NCBI GenBank assembly: GCA_964636125.1
Contig: CAZWPX010000006.1
Location: 62,001-126,000, forward strand
Direction of reading: 5' to 3'
Source: CAJINA01 sp964636125
GTDB lineage: Bacteria; Desulfobacterota; Desulfobacteria; Desulfobacterales; CAJINA01
Length of the DNA: 64,000 nucleotides
The position numbers and the translations under genes are program-made. Below the pieces are notes generated by a model. It ran no database searches and had not been told where the DNA came from. It worked only from the letters and a program-made list of their open reading frames with translations. Position 1 is the first letter of the stretch, and the number at the start of each line of letters is the position of its first letter. Below, one piece after another: positions 8,822 to 16,971 of this stretch.

Positions 8822-8871
8822 GTCATCCTTTTTATGTTTTCCGGTTCAGGGTAGCGGAACGAGCCCGGCCA

Positions 8872-8915
8872 TGTCAATAATAAAACGAGCGCTCGCTCTA
8901 TTTTTTGTTGCTTTT
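8872..8915 (-). promoter_or_regulatory. Putative TetR operator and promoter of the kinase/dehydrogenase operon
   Basis: CGAGCGCTCG at 8886-8895 is a perfect 10-bp palindrome, about 65 bp upstream of the histidine phosphatase start and divergent from etfBA. On the minus strand a TTGATC-like -35 and TAGAGC-like -10 would place the palindrome over the transcription start, and a TTGACA (8877-8872) lies just downstream. Palindromes of this type are common operators for TetR repressors of acyl-CoA catabolism. Binding by the operon's own TetR protein is inference. Confidence 0.5.
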
Positions 8916-9017
8916 AGGGATCAAATCAGGTAGTGATTGATAAATACTCAACTTTCAGGTCCAACTGCAATGATGGTCTTTTATCTTTGTTTTTATAATA
9001 GCCAAAAGCTAACATCT

Positions 9018-9046
9018 CCCATCCATGATTTCCAATCGTGGATGGG
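9018..9046 (+). promoter_or_regulatory. 13-bp hairpin upstream of etfB
   Basis: CCCATCCATGATT (9018-9030) pairs with AATCGTGGATGGG (9034-9046) across a 3-nt loop, with one G-U pair and no mismatch. No T-run follows. It ends 33 bp before the etfB start, so it would sit in the leader RNA of etfBA or mark the end of a divergent transcript. Confidence 0.55.
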
Positions 9047-9051
9047 CACCA

Positions 9052-9079
9052 CCTAACAGCCTTCAGCCTATACACCTAT
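9052..9079. repeat. Heptamer array (CCTNNNA family) abutting the etfB start codon
   Basis: In steps of seven from 9052: CCTAACA, GCCTTCA, GCCTATA, CACCTAT, then the ATG of etfB at 9080. No Shine-Dalgarno sequence is visible; the array occupies its place. Confidence 0.7.
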
Positions 9080-9862
9080 ATGAACATCTTGGTCTGCATC
9101 AAAGAGGTCCCCACCGTTGACATGCAGCTGTGTGTGGACAGCTCCGGCAGGTGGATAGAACCCGGGAACCAGGCCGACTATGTCATGAACCGCTTCGATG
9201 AGTTCGCACTGGAAGAAGCTGTTCGCATCAAGGCGCATTTCCCGGGCGCCACTGTGGAAGTTCTTTCCGTCGGTCCTGAACGCTGCCGTGCCGTCATCCG
9301 GCGGGCGCTTGCCAAGGGTGCCGATACCGGTGTCCACCTGCACGACCCTTCGCCGGGGTATGCAGCCGCCGCAACCGTATCAACCGCCATTGCCGCGTTT
9401 TGCAGGGCCCGGGCTTTTGACCTGATCCTGACCGGGGTCATTTCCGAAGATCTGATGCAGGGCATCACCGGCCCCCTGCTGGCTGCCCGGCTTGAAATGC
9501 CCTGCGCTGCGGCCGTCATCCGCCAGCGGATCGACCCGGTTGCGGGTTCTGTGCAGGCAACCTGTGAAATGGAAGGCGGATGGACCTCGGATGTCCGCCT
9601 GGCGCTTCCGGCCCTGTTGACGATTCAATCCGGCATTAACCGTCCGCGCTACCCGTCACTTTCCAACATGCTGCGTGCCAGGCGCCAGGCACTGCCAAGC
9701 CTGCCGGTTGCATCCCGGGACGCTGATGAGAATATGCCCCGGGTGATCGCCCTCGCCGAACCAGTTGTGAATACCAACACCGTATTTTTTGAAGGCCGCC
9801 TGGTGGAAAAGGCCGGCGCCCTGTTGAAACTGCTTGACGACCGGGGGGTGCTGAAGAGATGA
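9080..9862 (+). CDS. etfB: Electron transfer flavoprotein, beta subunit
   Basis: The 260-residue protein starts MNILVCIKEVPTVD, the classic ETF-beta opening, and continues MNRFDEFALEEAVRIK. ETF-beta pairs with ETF-alpha, binds AMP or a second FAD, and takes electrons from acyl-CoA dehydrogenases. A longer frame reaches back to 9038, but the conserved N terminus begins at 9080. No ribosome binding site is visible there, because the upstream bases are a heptamer array. The stop overlaps the etfA start (ATGA). Placed divergently from an acyl-CoA dehydrogenase operon, it is the likely electron acceptor for that enzyme. Confidence 0.95.
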   Translation: MNILVCIKEVPTVDMQLCVDSSGRWIEPGNQADYVMNRFDEFALEEAVRIKAHFPGATVEVLSVGPERCRAVIRRALAKGADTGVHLHDPSPGYAAAATVSTAIAAFCRARAFDLILTGVISEDLMQGITGPLLAARLEMPCAAAVIRQRIDPVAGSVQATCEMEGGWTSDVRLALPALLTIQSGINRPRYPSLSNMLRARRQALPSLPVASRDADENMPRVIALAEPVVNTNTVFFEGRLVEKAGALLKLLDDRGVLKR

Positions 9863-10854
9863 CGACTCCCACGGATTTACTCTTGATCGCTGAAACCATC
9901 GGCAACCGGACACAGCCCTCCAGCGAGGACCTTTTAGGCGCTGCCCGGGCCTGGAGTGCGGCCGGCGGCGGCACCGTGAGGCTGCTGCTGCCCGGTACGG
10001 ATGTGGCCGCCCCGGCCGCGGAGCTGGCGGCCGCCACCCTCGACACCTTTACCCTGGAACACCCGGATCTCAACCTGCCGAACCCGGCCCTGACCGCCGC
10101 ACTCCTGGGACAGGTTCTGCCGCAAATCCGCCCGCGGTACATCGGCCTGCCCCACACCATGCGGGGTATCCAGCTTGCGGCCGCCCTGGCAGTCCAGTTG
10201 TGCAAACCCGTGGTCACCGGTGTAGAAGGCATTGTCCGTTCAGACGGGCGGCTCCATTTTCGCCGGGCACTTTTCAATGGCAAACTGAACGCATCCCTGG
10301 CGGTGCCCGCCACAGGTGCCATCTTTACCTGTCCGGGCATGGGAACGCCCCAACCTGGCGGCTCCCTGCCCGGGAAAGGCCGGGTCATCCCCCTGCCGGT
10401 CGGCCGGGTGGACTGCAATGTGCGCACCCTGGGCATGTCACCGGCGGCAGATGATGAGACCCCGCTTGAAGAGGCGGCCGTCATCGTGGCCGCCGGTCGG
10501 GGAATCGGTGGGGAGGAAAACCTGGCCGGGCTGCAAGCGGTTGCCGGTATAATGAACAACAGTACCCTGGGTGGATCCCGGACCGCCTGTGACGCCGGCT
10601 GGCTGCCTTACTCGCGCCAGGTGGGTGAGACCGGCCGCCGGGTGGCCCCCGAACTGTACCTGGCCTGTGGAATTTCCGGGGCCCGGCAGCACCTGGCCGG
10701 CATCAAGAACGCCAAACTGGTCGTGGCGGTAAACAGCGACCCCCGGGCCGCCATTTTCAGCCGGGCCGATTTTGGCATTGTGGCCGATGTGAACCGGCTC
10801 CTGCCGAAGTTGCTGGAACTGTATCGGGAACGCGTTGAAACTGGAGAGCGTTGA
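9859..10854 (+). CDS. etfA: Electron transfer flavoprotein, alpha subunit
   Basis: The 331-residue protein has the ETF-alpha layout: an N-terminal Rossmann-like domain and a C-terminal FAD-binding domain from about residue 200. Its signature GISGARQHLAGIKNAKLVV and NSDPRAAIFSRADFGIVAD near 270-315 binds FAD and the adenine portion. The central VIVAAGRGIGGEENL is the usual start of the FAD domain. It overlaps etfB by 4 bp, so the two are translationally coupled. No ferredoxin domain is attached, which argues for a plain, non-fused ETF. The protein would pass electrons to an ETF:quinone oxidoreductase, which is not in the window. Confidence 0.95.
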   Translation: MTTPTDLLLIAETIGNRTQPSSEDLLGAARAWSAAGGGTVRLLLPGTDVAAPAAELAAATLDTFTLEHPDLNLPNPALTAALLGQVLPQIRPRYIGLPHTMRGIQLAAALAVQLCKPVVTGVEGIVRSDGRLHFRRALFNGKLNASLAVPATGAIFTCPGMGTPQPGGSLPGKGRVIPLPVGRVDCNVRTLGMSPAADDETPLEEAAVIVAAGRGIGGEENLAGLQAVAGIMNNSTLGGSRTACDAGWLPYSRQVGETGRRVAPELYLACGISGARQHLAGIKNAKLVVAVNSDPRAAIFSRADFGIVADVNRLLPKLLELYRERVETGER

Positions 10855-11187
10855 AATTGAGCAAAACCTGTTGGACGTCCCGGTGGGAGCTTCTGCTGTC
10901 AGGGAATTCCGCTTGTAGAGGAATTCAGCGCCTGCATTTCAATTGAAAATCCAGACAAACCGGTGACTGAATTCTTATTGCGCAGACGCGGAAAACCCTG
11001 ACCTACCGAGAAATGGATTCGCACCGGCGCAGGGGTGTGACGATGCCCTGCTTTGGGCACGGGTGTGAACCAATAACAAATAACCTTTAACCAATAACCC
11101 CAGACCTGTTTTTCGCTGAGTCAGGGTGTGAGCGCAGCGAGTTCCCTGACAGAAGGCCTGCCTGCGAATTGTGCCACCCGTATGGCG
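10855..11187. repeat. 333-bp convergent spacer with heptamer array and hairpin
   Basis: There is no gene. Bases 11071-11105 read CAATAAC, AAATAAC, CTTTAAC, CAATAAC, CCCAGAC in exact sevens. GTCAGGG (11120-11126) and CCCTGAC (11144-11150) form a 7-bp stem around a segment that contains the AGCGAGTTCCCTGACA repeat also seen at 1099-1114. No T-tract is present, so termination between etfA and the convergent GAF gene is not clearly encoded. Confidence 0.65.
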
Positions 11188-13542
11188 CTACCCCGCCAGC
11201 CGTACCAAATCTGCGGGTGAGGCTTTCGATTGCAGGTTCACACCCACCCGCAGGGCCTTGAGCCCCCGCACACCGGGCAGGTCTTCCAGATCCACCATTT
11301 CCAGGTCATCGTGCAGGTACCCCCGGCTGCACAGGTAATCGAGGTGCTGCCGGATCTCAGCGCCCTCTCTGGGGTGGGAGTAGACCACGGCAATACGTCC
11401 GGGTTGGGTCAGGCGCTCATGCCCGCCCCGCACCACGGCTTTGTCAAGGCGGGATTTGATAATTTCGTGCCGCACATCGTAGGCCCCATCCACGTCGAAC
11501 CGTTTCTCGTCGTAGCGAAAACGTATGGAAAGGGGCGCGGAGTTGACAAGCACAAGGTGGCAGGTATCCAGGGGAATCTTGAGTTCCGGCTGGGCCTGCC
11601 GGGTGTGCCAGGCCAGCCCGCAGGCCACCATAAACTGCCACAGGGCCAGGTTTTTCTGATAAAAAGAGTTGATTTTACCCTCCGGGTGCATGGAGGCCCC
11701 CAGGTAAATCACATAGTCAATGCCGTCGGTCTGGTGCTTCTCGAAATAGTGGGGATAAATCTGCTGGACCTCGACCTGCTGCTGATCCAGGTAGGTGGAC
11801 AAGCGCTCATTTAAGAGTGAAACACTCTCCTCAAAATCCTTTCTTTTACGATAGATCACGCCCAGGACCGGGTCCAGGGCCCGCGTGTAGGCATCGATGA
11901 CACTGCGCACACCCGGGTCAATCGACCGCAGTTCGTCAAATGCTGGTTCAATTTCGAGCTGCAGGAAGTTGGCCACGGAACTCTCTTCCTCCGTGGACAA
12001 CCCGGTTTTAATCCGGGCAATACGTTTCTCGATACGGTAATTAAATTCATCCAGGAGCGGCCAGGATTTGAATTCACCGGCCCGGGACATGATTTTGCCT
12101 GCCAGGGTCAGCTGTGCATTCAAATCGGCCTGGACACTGCGCACCCGGGCTTCGGAGGACCCGCGAATGTCCGACTGGCCAAACAGCGGAATCACCTCCC
12201 GGAATATAATCGGTTCCATCTCGGATGGTTTGTCCTGGCGCTGCCGCTCCATGTGGTCCAGGGCCGCTTTCCGAAAGCGCCACTCTACGGAGGGATGCAC
12301 CGCCGTGCATTTTTCCTTTATGATCGCCTGGGCCTCGTTGTTCATATCGTCCAGCCCGCGTTTGAGGGCCATTGAAAACAGGGGCGCAATGTGCCGCATC
12401 TTGGCGGTATCCAGGGCTCCCAGGTCACTGGAACGCGTTGATTTCACAGAAAGCGTGCCAATGGCCTGGCCGCCGAACACCAGCGGGGCAATCAGCAGCG
12501 ACCGGACGCCGTGCTGCACGGCATCGTTTTCCACCGGGCCCAGGTTTGGTTCCCGGCTGAGATCCGGTATGCGTATGATCTCTTCCTGTTCGATGGCCTG
12601 GAGCCATACCGAATTTTCCAGATCGGCCATGGGGATGTGGTTGGCGTTGGTGAAAAGGCAATTGGCCGCCGACTGGTGGCCGTCATCGAGCAGCATAACT
12701 TTGTCGCCGTCACCCTGTACCGCCGCCAGGCTGGCCTCCAGATCCGGTACGCCGAACAGGGTGCGCAGGCGACCCTGGAGGCGGCCAAACCCACTCGTAG
12801 AGAAGATTGATTCCTGATCAATGAGGTCCCGTTCCAGGGCGGAGGTAATCTCCGATTCGGTCACATCCACGGCACGCACCACGGTAAAACCCCTGAATTC
12901 GAAGGTCTCCGGGGGCAACAGGGTGGCCAGTACATCCGGATCCGCAATGTGCTCGATCACGAGCTGCCGCTGGTCAGCGGTCAACTGACGCGGTTTGCCG
13001 ATGGTTTCCACCTGGATGAACTGGAAATCGGGGATGATCTGGTAATGGTACTCCAGGCCCGACTGCGGGTCGGTGACAATCCGGACAAACGGCGGATGGA
13101 CACCCTGGTCGATCCCGTACAGCCGCTCCAGAATCAGGGCATAGGCCCGCACCCGGCGATTGTGGTCCAGCCGGTCCTGATCTTCTTTGCGCCGGCCGGC
13201 AATAAGGCCCTGGTCGTCAATCAGGTACTTCCGGTAGCCGGGGGTTGCGTAGAGCACCTGGTGGGTAAACGGCTTGAAGGCGCCGGTGATTTCGGTTTCC
13301 CAGGTGGAAGAGGGGAAGGCCACACTCATCAGGGGCGACAGGATATCCAGACGTTCGGCCACGGCCGCGAGGTTATCTATGGCCCCGTCGAGCACCGGGG
13401 TCTCCCGGATCTGCTTCTCGAATACCGCAAACATCTCCGCCATGTGGGGACACTTCGGAGCCACGTTGGTTCGCCAGAAATCAAGCAGGGGTTCCAGGCT
13501 GAGGACTGTCCGAAAATCGTTGGTTACCAGTTCGTCTGACAT
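11188..13542 (-). CDS. Large GAF-domain protein of unknown function
   Basis: The 784-residue soluble protein has no signal peptide and no membrane helix. A GAF-like domain lies at about residues 240-390, including NSVWLQAIEQEEIIRIPD and SLLIAPLVFGGQAIGTLSVK, the usual GAF core strands. The flanking N- and C-terminal regions (about 240 and 390 residues) match no domain I can name. No kinase, cyclase, HTH or phosphatase output is visible. The N-terminal PLMSVAFPSSTWETEITGAF and C-terminal CHLVLVNSAPLSIRFRYDEK regions look well folded. I prefer the ATG at 13542 to that at 13551 because GAGG lies 9 nt before it. The gene is divergent from the oxidase cluster, so it could sense a signal for it; this is speculative. 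Confidence 0.75.
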   Translation of the reverse strand: MSDELVTNDFRTVLSLEPLLDFWRTNVAPKCPHMAEMFAVFEKQIRETPVLDGAIDNLAAVAERLDILSPLMSVAFPSSTWETEITGAFKPFTHQVLYATPGYRKYLIDDQGLIAGRRKEDQDRLDHNRRVRAYALILERLYGIDQGVHPPFVRIVTDPQSGLEYHYQIIPDFQFIQVETIGKPRQLTADQRQLVIEHIADPDVLATLLPPETFEFRGFTVVRAVDVTESEITSALERDLIDQESIFSTSGFGRLQGRLRTLFGVPDLEASLAAVQGDGDKVMLLDDGHQSAANCLFTNANHIPMADLENSVWLQAIEQEEIIRIPDLSREPNLGPVENDAVQHGVRSLLIAPLVFGGQAIGTLSVKSTRSSDLGALDTAKMRHIAPLFSMALKRGLDDMNNEAQAIIKEKCTAVHPSVEWRFRKAALDHMERQRQDKPSEMEPIIFREVIPLFGQSDIRGSSEARVRSVQADLNAQLTLAGKIMSRAGEFKSWPLLDEFNYRIEKRIARIKTGLSTEEESSVANFLQLEIEPAFDELRSIDPGVRSVIDAYTRALDPVLGVIYRKRKDFEESVSLLNERLSTYLDQQQVEVQQIYPHYFEKHQTDGIDYVIYLGASMHPEGKINSFYQKNLALWQFMVACGLAWHTRQAQPELKIPLDTCHLVLVNSAPLSIRFRYDEKRFDVDGAYDVRHEIIKSRLDKAVVRGGHERLTQPGRIAVVYSHPREGAEIRQHLDYLCSRGYLHDDLEMVDLEDLPGVRGLKALRVGVNLQSKASPADLVRLAG

Positions 13543-13975
13543 GGTATTCATCCTCGATACTATTTATGAGGCCATCAAGTCTGGCCGGTGTTCGTTACCC
13601 TATAAACAAGTAGCATAAGCATTAGATCAGGAAAACCAAGGGCAATACCGGCAGGCCTGCAAAGGCGCCGCCGCCACAATACGTTCAAAGCTGGCGCTAT
13701 TGGTCTTTTGCCCTCTCAATAGCGTGCGATTGCCAAGATCTTGTCATTCTGAGGAGCAAAGTGATGAAAACCCCTTAAATGATAATAATTACTGTTTAAT
13801 TCTATCCTGGAGGCTCTGGCGACCCCCCTCCATTGTCCTGCAGTAATGGAAAAATCAGAAAATCTGAAGGTTTGCATTCCTGTTGAATTCTGGCAATCAG
13901 GTAAAAGTAATTGACATAAATGACATACATAAGTTAATTTCTATTCATTCTGAATACTCAATTTTAGGCGCGTGC
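13543..13975. other. 433-bp divergent spacer upstream of actB
   Basis: No gene was seen. CGCTATTG (13695-13702) and CAATAGCG (13717-13724) form an 8-bp inverted repeat. Bases 13742-13761 carry half of a dispersed TGTCATTCTGAG repeat that is better preserved at 32826-32976. A promoter candidate for actB is listed separately. No FNR-type TTGAT-N4-ATCAA site was found. Confidence 0.5.
13911..13939 (+). promoter_or_regulatory. Candidate promoter of the actB-led respiratory cluster
   Basis: TTGACA at 13911-13916 is followed after 17 bp by TTAATT at 13934-13939. The -35 is perfect and the -10 weak. The predicted start point near 13946 leaves a leader of about 30 nt before the ATG at 13976. Confidence 0.4.
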
Positions 13976-16927
13976 ATGGATCGAAGAACCTTTCTTAAAG
14001 TAACTGGAATCGGCAGCGTCGCCTTTGCGGCCGGTTGCGGTTCTGAATCCGCAGACACCCTCTATACATTGGTCAATGCCCCGGACGACATGGTCACCGG
14101 TGAGGCCACCTGGTATGCCTCTACCTGCCGGGAATGCCCGGCCGGCTGCGGTATCATTGCCAAAAACCGTGAGGGCCGCGTGATCAAGCTGGAAGGCAAT
14201 CCCCATCACCCGGTCAACCGGGGCCGGCTCTGTATGCGCGGACAGGCCGCCCTGCAATCCCTCTACAACCCGGATCGCTTAAAACAACCGCTGTTAAAGG
14301 ACGGGGAAAACTGGCGCACGATCAGTTTTGAACAGGCCCGGACCCTGATCCGTAAAAAAACCGGCGCCGCCGCGCTGGCCGGACCCAACCGCGTCCGGAT
14401 GCTCACCGAAGTTGTCGGAGATAGCCTGCAGGGCCTTTTTACCCGGTCGCTGGCCCGATGGCAGAGCAGCGGCCCCGTAGTTTACGAACCCTTTGCCTAT
14501 GAGTCGCTGAAAGCTGCCCACCAGCAACTCTTCGGCCTGCCGATTCTGCCCGCTTACCACCTGCAGAAAGCCGATTTTATTCTTGGATTCGGGGCCGATT
14601 TTCTGGAAACCTGGCTTTCCCCGGTGGAATATGCCCGTAAATTTAAAGCCATGCACGCCTACCAGAACGGTCGCAAAGGCCGTTTTGTACAGGTAAGCCC
14701 CTATCAGTCCCTCACCGGTGCCAATGCCGACCAGTGGCTGGCCTGCCCTCCGGAACAAGAAGGCCTGGTGGCCCTCTGGCTGATTAAAAATGCCCTTGCC
14801 AAAGGCAAAGGAACCGATTTACCGGCCGCTTTCAGACAGGCATTGAGCCAGGCGACCGGCCCTCTGAAGGCCGCGGACATTGCCGCTAAAACCGGGATTG
14901 AAACCGAGCACCTACAGGCTCTGGCAAACAATCTGCTGACCGCCAAACACCCCCTGGTGCTGGGCACCGGCACATCTGCGGGTGCCACGGCCGGTGTGGT
15001 GGACCTTGCAGCCGTCCTGCTGAATGTGATCCTCGACCCTGAGCTGGCCCTGTACGATTTCGACAACCGCCACAGGGTGGAAACGGCCGCCGGCAGCGCA
15101 CGGATTCTCGCGTTTTTCAAGGCCCTGGAAAAAGACCCGGCCGGTGTCCTGCTCTTACATCAAACCAACCCGCTGTTCAGCCTGCCGCCTGACGCCAACC
15201 TGGACGGGCTGTTCCAGAAAAAGCACCTGTTCACGGTGGCCTTCACCAATTGCCTGGATGAGACCGCAGCCGCCTGCGACCTGGTTTTCCCGATCCAGCA
15301 CTCCCTGGAAACCTGGGACACGTATGAAAGTAAACACCACGTAACCGGAACCCAGCAGCCGGTCCTGGGCAAAATATTCGCGGCCCCGGCCGTGGGAGAT
15401 GCCTTTCTTAAACTTGCCTTTGATAACCCGCCCGTGCCTGCCTACAAGCAGCTGGTCGCCCAGAATCTCACCCGGGCAAAAGAAAACCCGTTCTCCAAAG
15501 AGTGGCTGCAGCTGGTCCAGAAAGGCGGTCGCTTTTTTAAAGGCCGCGGCAACGGTGCCGAGAGAGTTTCGCCGAACCGGAAGATAACAGACCGGCTGAA
15601 ACGCTACCTGGCCGCTTCCGACACGACGCCCAACAACCAGAAAACCTTCATGGCCGTACCCTCGGTTCGCTTCTTTGACGGACGCGGGGCGAACAAGTCA
15701 TTGCTGTGCGAAATTCCGGACCCCCTGACCCAGGTCACCTGGCAAACCACCTTGATGGTTCATCCCCAGGTACTGAAACAGAAGGGCTGGCCGGACGGCA
15801 CCCAGGTGGCCGTGCGCTCTGCAGCCGGTCAACTGACGGCGCCCGTTTACGGGTACCCCGGCCTGCACCCGGCGGTCTGTGCCATGTCACTGGGGCAGGG
15901 CCACACCGCCTTTGGCCGCTCTGCCCGCGGTCAGGGTCTCAATCCGCTGGCCCTTCTGAATTCAGCCGTGGACAAAGATTCCGGCGGCCTTATTTACACG
16001 ACGGCCATCGGCCGCCTGGAAGCGTCCGGACCACGCCTGGTCCTGGCAAGCACATCCGGGAGCCCGTCCCAGTACAACCGTAAAATCGCACTCTCCACAC
16101 CCATGGCAGACCTGGCCGCCGAGGACCCGCACACTCCGGGCAAAGCGGGTTTGACCATGAACGACTTCCCCCTAACCCCCCCGACACCCGAGGGTTATGA
16201 CAAAAAACGTGATTTTTATCCGCCGCATGACCATGACACCTACCGTTGGGGCATGGTGGTGGACCTGGACCGCTGTATCGGCTGCGGGGCCTGTGTGTCG
16301 GCCTGCTACCTGGAAAATAATGTGGGCATTGTCGGGGAAACGCGGATCATCGAAGGCCGGGAAATGACCTGGCTGCGCATAGAACGCTACCAGGATCCCC
16401 AGCAGCCGGCCAGGCTGAATTTCTTGCCCATGATGTGCCAGCATTGCGACAATGCCCCCTGTGAATCGGTCTGCCCGGTGTATGCACCCCACCATTCGCG
16501 TGAAGGGCTGAACAACCAGATCTACAACCGCTGTATCGGGACCCGCTTTTGCGCCCAGAACTGCCCTTACAAGGTGCGCCGTTTCAACTGGTATGACTGG
16601 CAGTGGCCCCCCCCCCTGGACATGCAGCTTAACCCGAATGTCACCGTGCGCAGCAAAGGCGTCATGGAAAAATGTTCCTTCTGCGTGCAGCGCATCAAGA
16701 CGGCCCGCCAGGTGGCCAAAGACCAGAAACGCGATATGCGCGACGGCGAAGTCACGCCGGCCTGTGCTCAGACCTGCCCCACCGGGGCGCTGACCTTCGG
16801 CAGCTTCATGGATCCTGAAAGCCGGGTCAGCCGTTTGATCAAAGACCCCCGGGCCTACCAGGTGATGGGGTATCTCAACACGAAACCGGCTGTAATATAT
16901 CTTAAAAAAGTCCTGCAGGAGATTTGA
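13976..16927 (+). CDS. actB: Alternative complex III subunit ActB (MopB-like domain fused to 4Fe-4S ferredoxin domain)
   Basis: The 983-residue protein begins MDRRTFLKVTGIGSVAFAAG followed by Cys, a Tat signal joined to a lipobox. The N-terminal two thirds resemble molybdopterin oxidoreductases, with one cluster motif CRECPAGCG plus a later Cys in GRLCMRGQ. The C-terminal third (from about residue 750) has four ferredoxin-like motifs: CIGCGACVSACY, CQHCDNAPCESVCP, CIGTRFCAQNCP and CSFCVQRI with CAQTCP. This two-part fusion is the hallmark of ActB, the iron-sulfur subunit of the quinol:cytochrome c oxidoreductase alternative complex III, where no Mo is bound. The following genes are actC, actD and actF, which rules out a formate or nitrate reductase reading. 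A longer frame to 13883 is not supported. Confidence 0.93.
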   Translation: MDRRTFLKVTGIGSVAFAAGCGSESADTLYTLVNAPDDMVTGEATWYASTCRECPAGCGIIAKNREGRVIKLEGNPHHPVNRGRLCMRGQAALQSLYNPDRLKQPLLKDGENWRTISFEQARTLIRKKTGAAALAGPNRVRMLTEVVGDSLQGLFTRSLARWQSSGPVVYEPFAYESLKAAHQQLFGLPILPAYHLQKADFILGFGADFLETWLSPVEYARKFKAMHAYQNGRKGRFVQVSPYQSLTGANADQWLACPPEQEGLVALWLIKNALAKGKGTDLPAAFRQALSQATGPLKAADIAAKTGIETEHLQALANNLLTAKHPLVLGTGTSAGATAGVVDLAAVLLNVILDPELALYDFDNRHRVETAAGSARILAFFKALEKDPAGVLLLHQTNPLFSLPPDANLDGLFQKKHLFTVAFTNCLDETAAACDLVFPIQHSLETWDTYESKHHVTGTQQPVLGKIFAAPAVGDAFLKLAFDNPPVPAYKQLVAQNLTRAKENPFSKEWLQLVQKGGRFFKGRGNGAERVSPNRKITDRLKRYLAASDTTPNNQKTFMAVPSVRFFDGRGANKSLLCEIPDPLTQVTWQTTLMVHPQVLKQKGWPDGTQVAVRSAAGQLTAPVYGYPGLHPAVCAMSLGQGHTAFGRSARGQGLNPLALLNSAVDKDSGGLIYTTAIGRLEASGPRLVLASTSGSPSQYNRKIALSTPMADLAAEDPHTPGKAGLTMNDFPLTPPTPEGYDKKRDFYPPHDHDTYRWGMVVDLDRCIGCGACVSACYLENNVGIVGETRIIEGREMTWLRIERYQDPQQPARLNFLPMMCQHCDNAPCESVCPVYAPHHSREGLNNQIYNRCIGTRFCAQNCPYKVRRFNWYDWQWPPPLDMQLNPNVTVRSKGVMEKCSFCVQRIKTARQVAKDQKRDMRDGEVTPACAQTCPTGALTFGSFMDPESRVSRLIKDPRAYQVMGYLNTKPAVIYLKKVLQEI

Positions 16928-16971
16928 TACGACCAGCAATTAGAAAGCGTAATAGGCACTTAATTTAAGCT

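Noticed and set aside
7664..8854. Long + strand frame (396 codons) opposite the dehydrogenase and phosphatase genes
   Set aside because: It lies antisense to two firmly identified genes, has low-complexity Arg/Pro/Ser-rich content typical of a GC-rich shadow frame, and shows no domain.
9636..10559. Minus-strand frame of 307 codons over etfB and etfA
   Set aside because: It is a shadow of the ETF genes, rich in Ser/Arg/Pro, with no family resemblance.
13976..16927. Formate dehydrogenase or nitrate reductase alpha subunit
   Set aside because: The MopB-like domain is fused to a four-cluster ferredoxin domain and followed by actC, actD and actF, which defines ActB; a Mo-bearing catalytic role is not supported.
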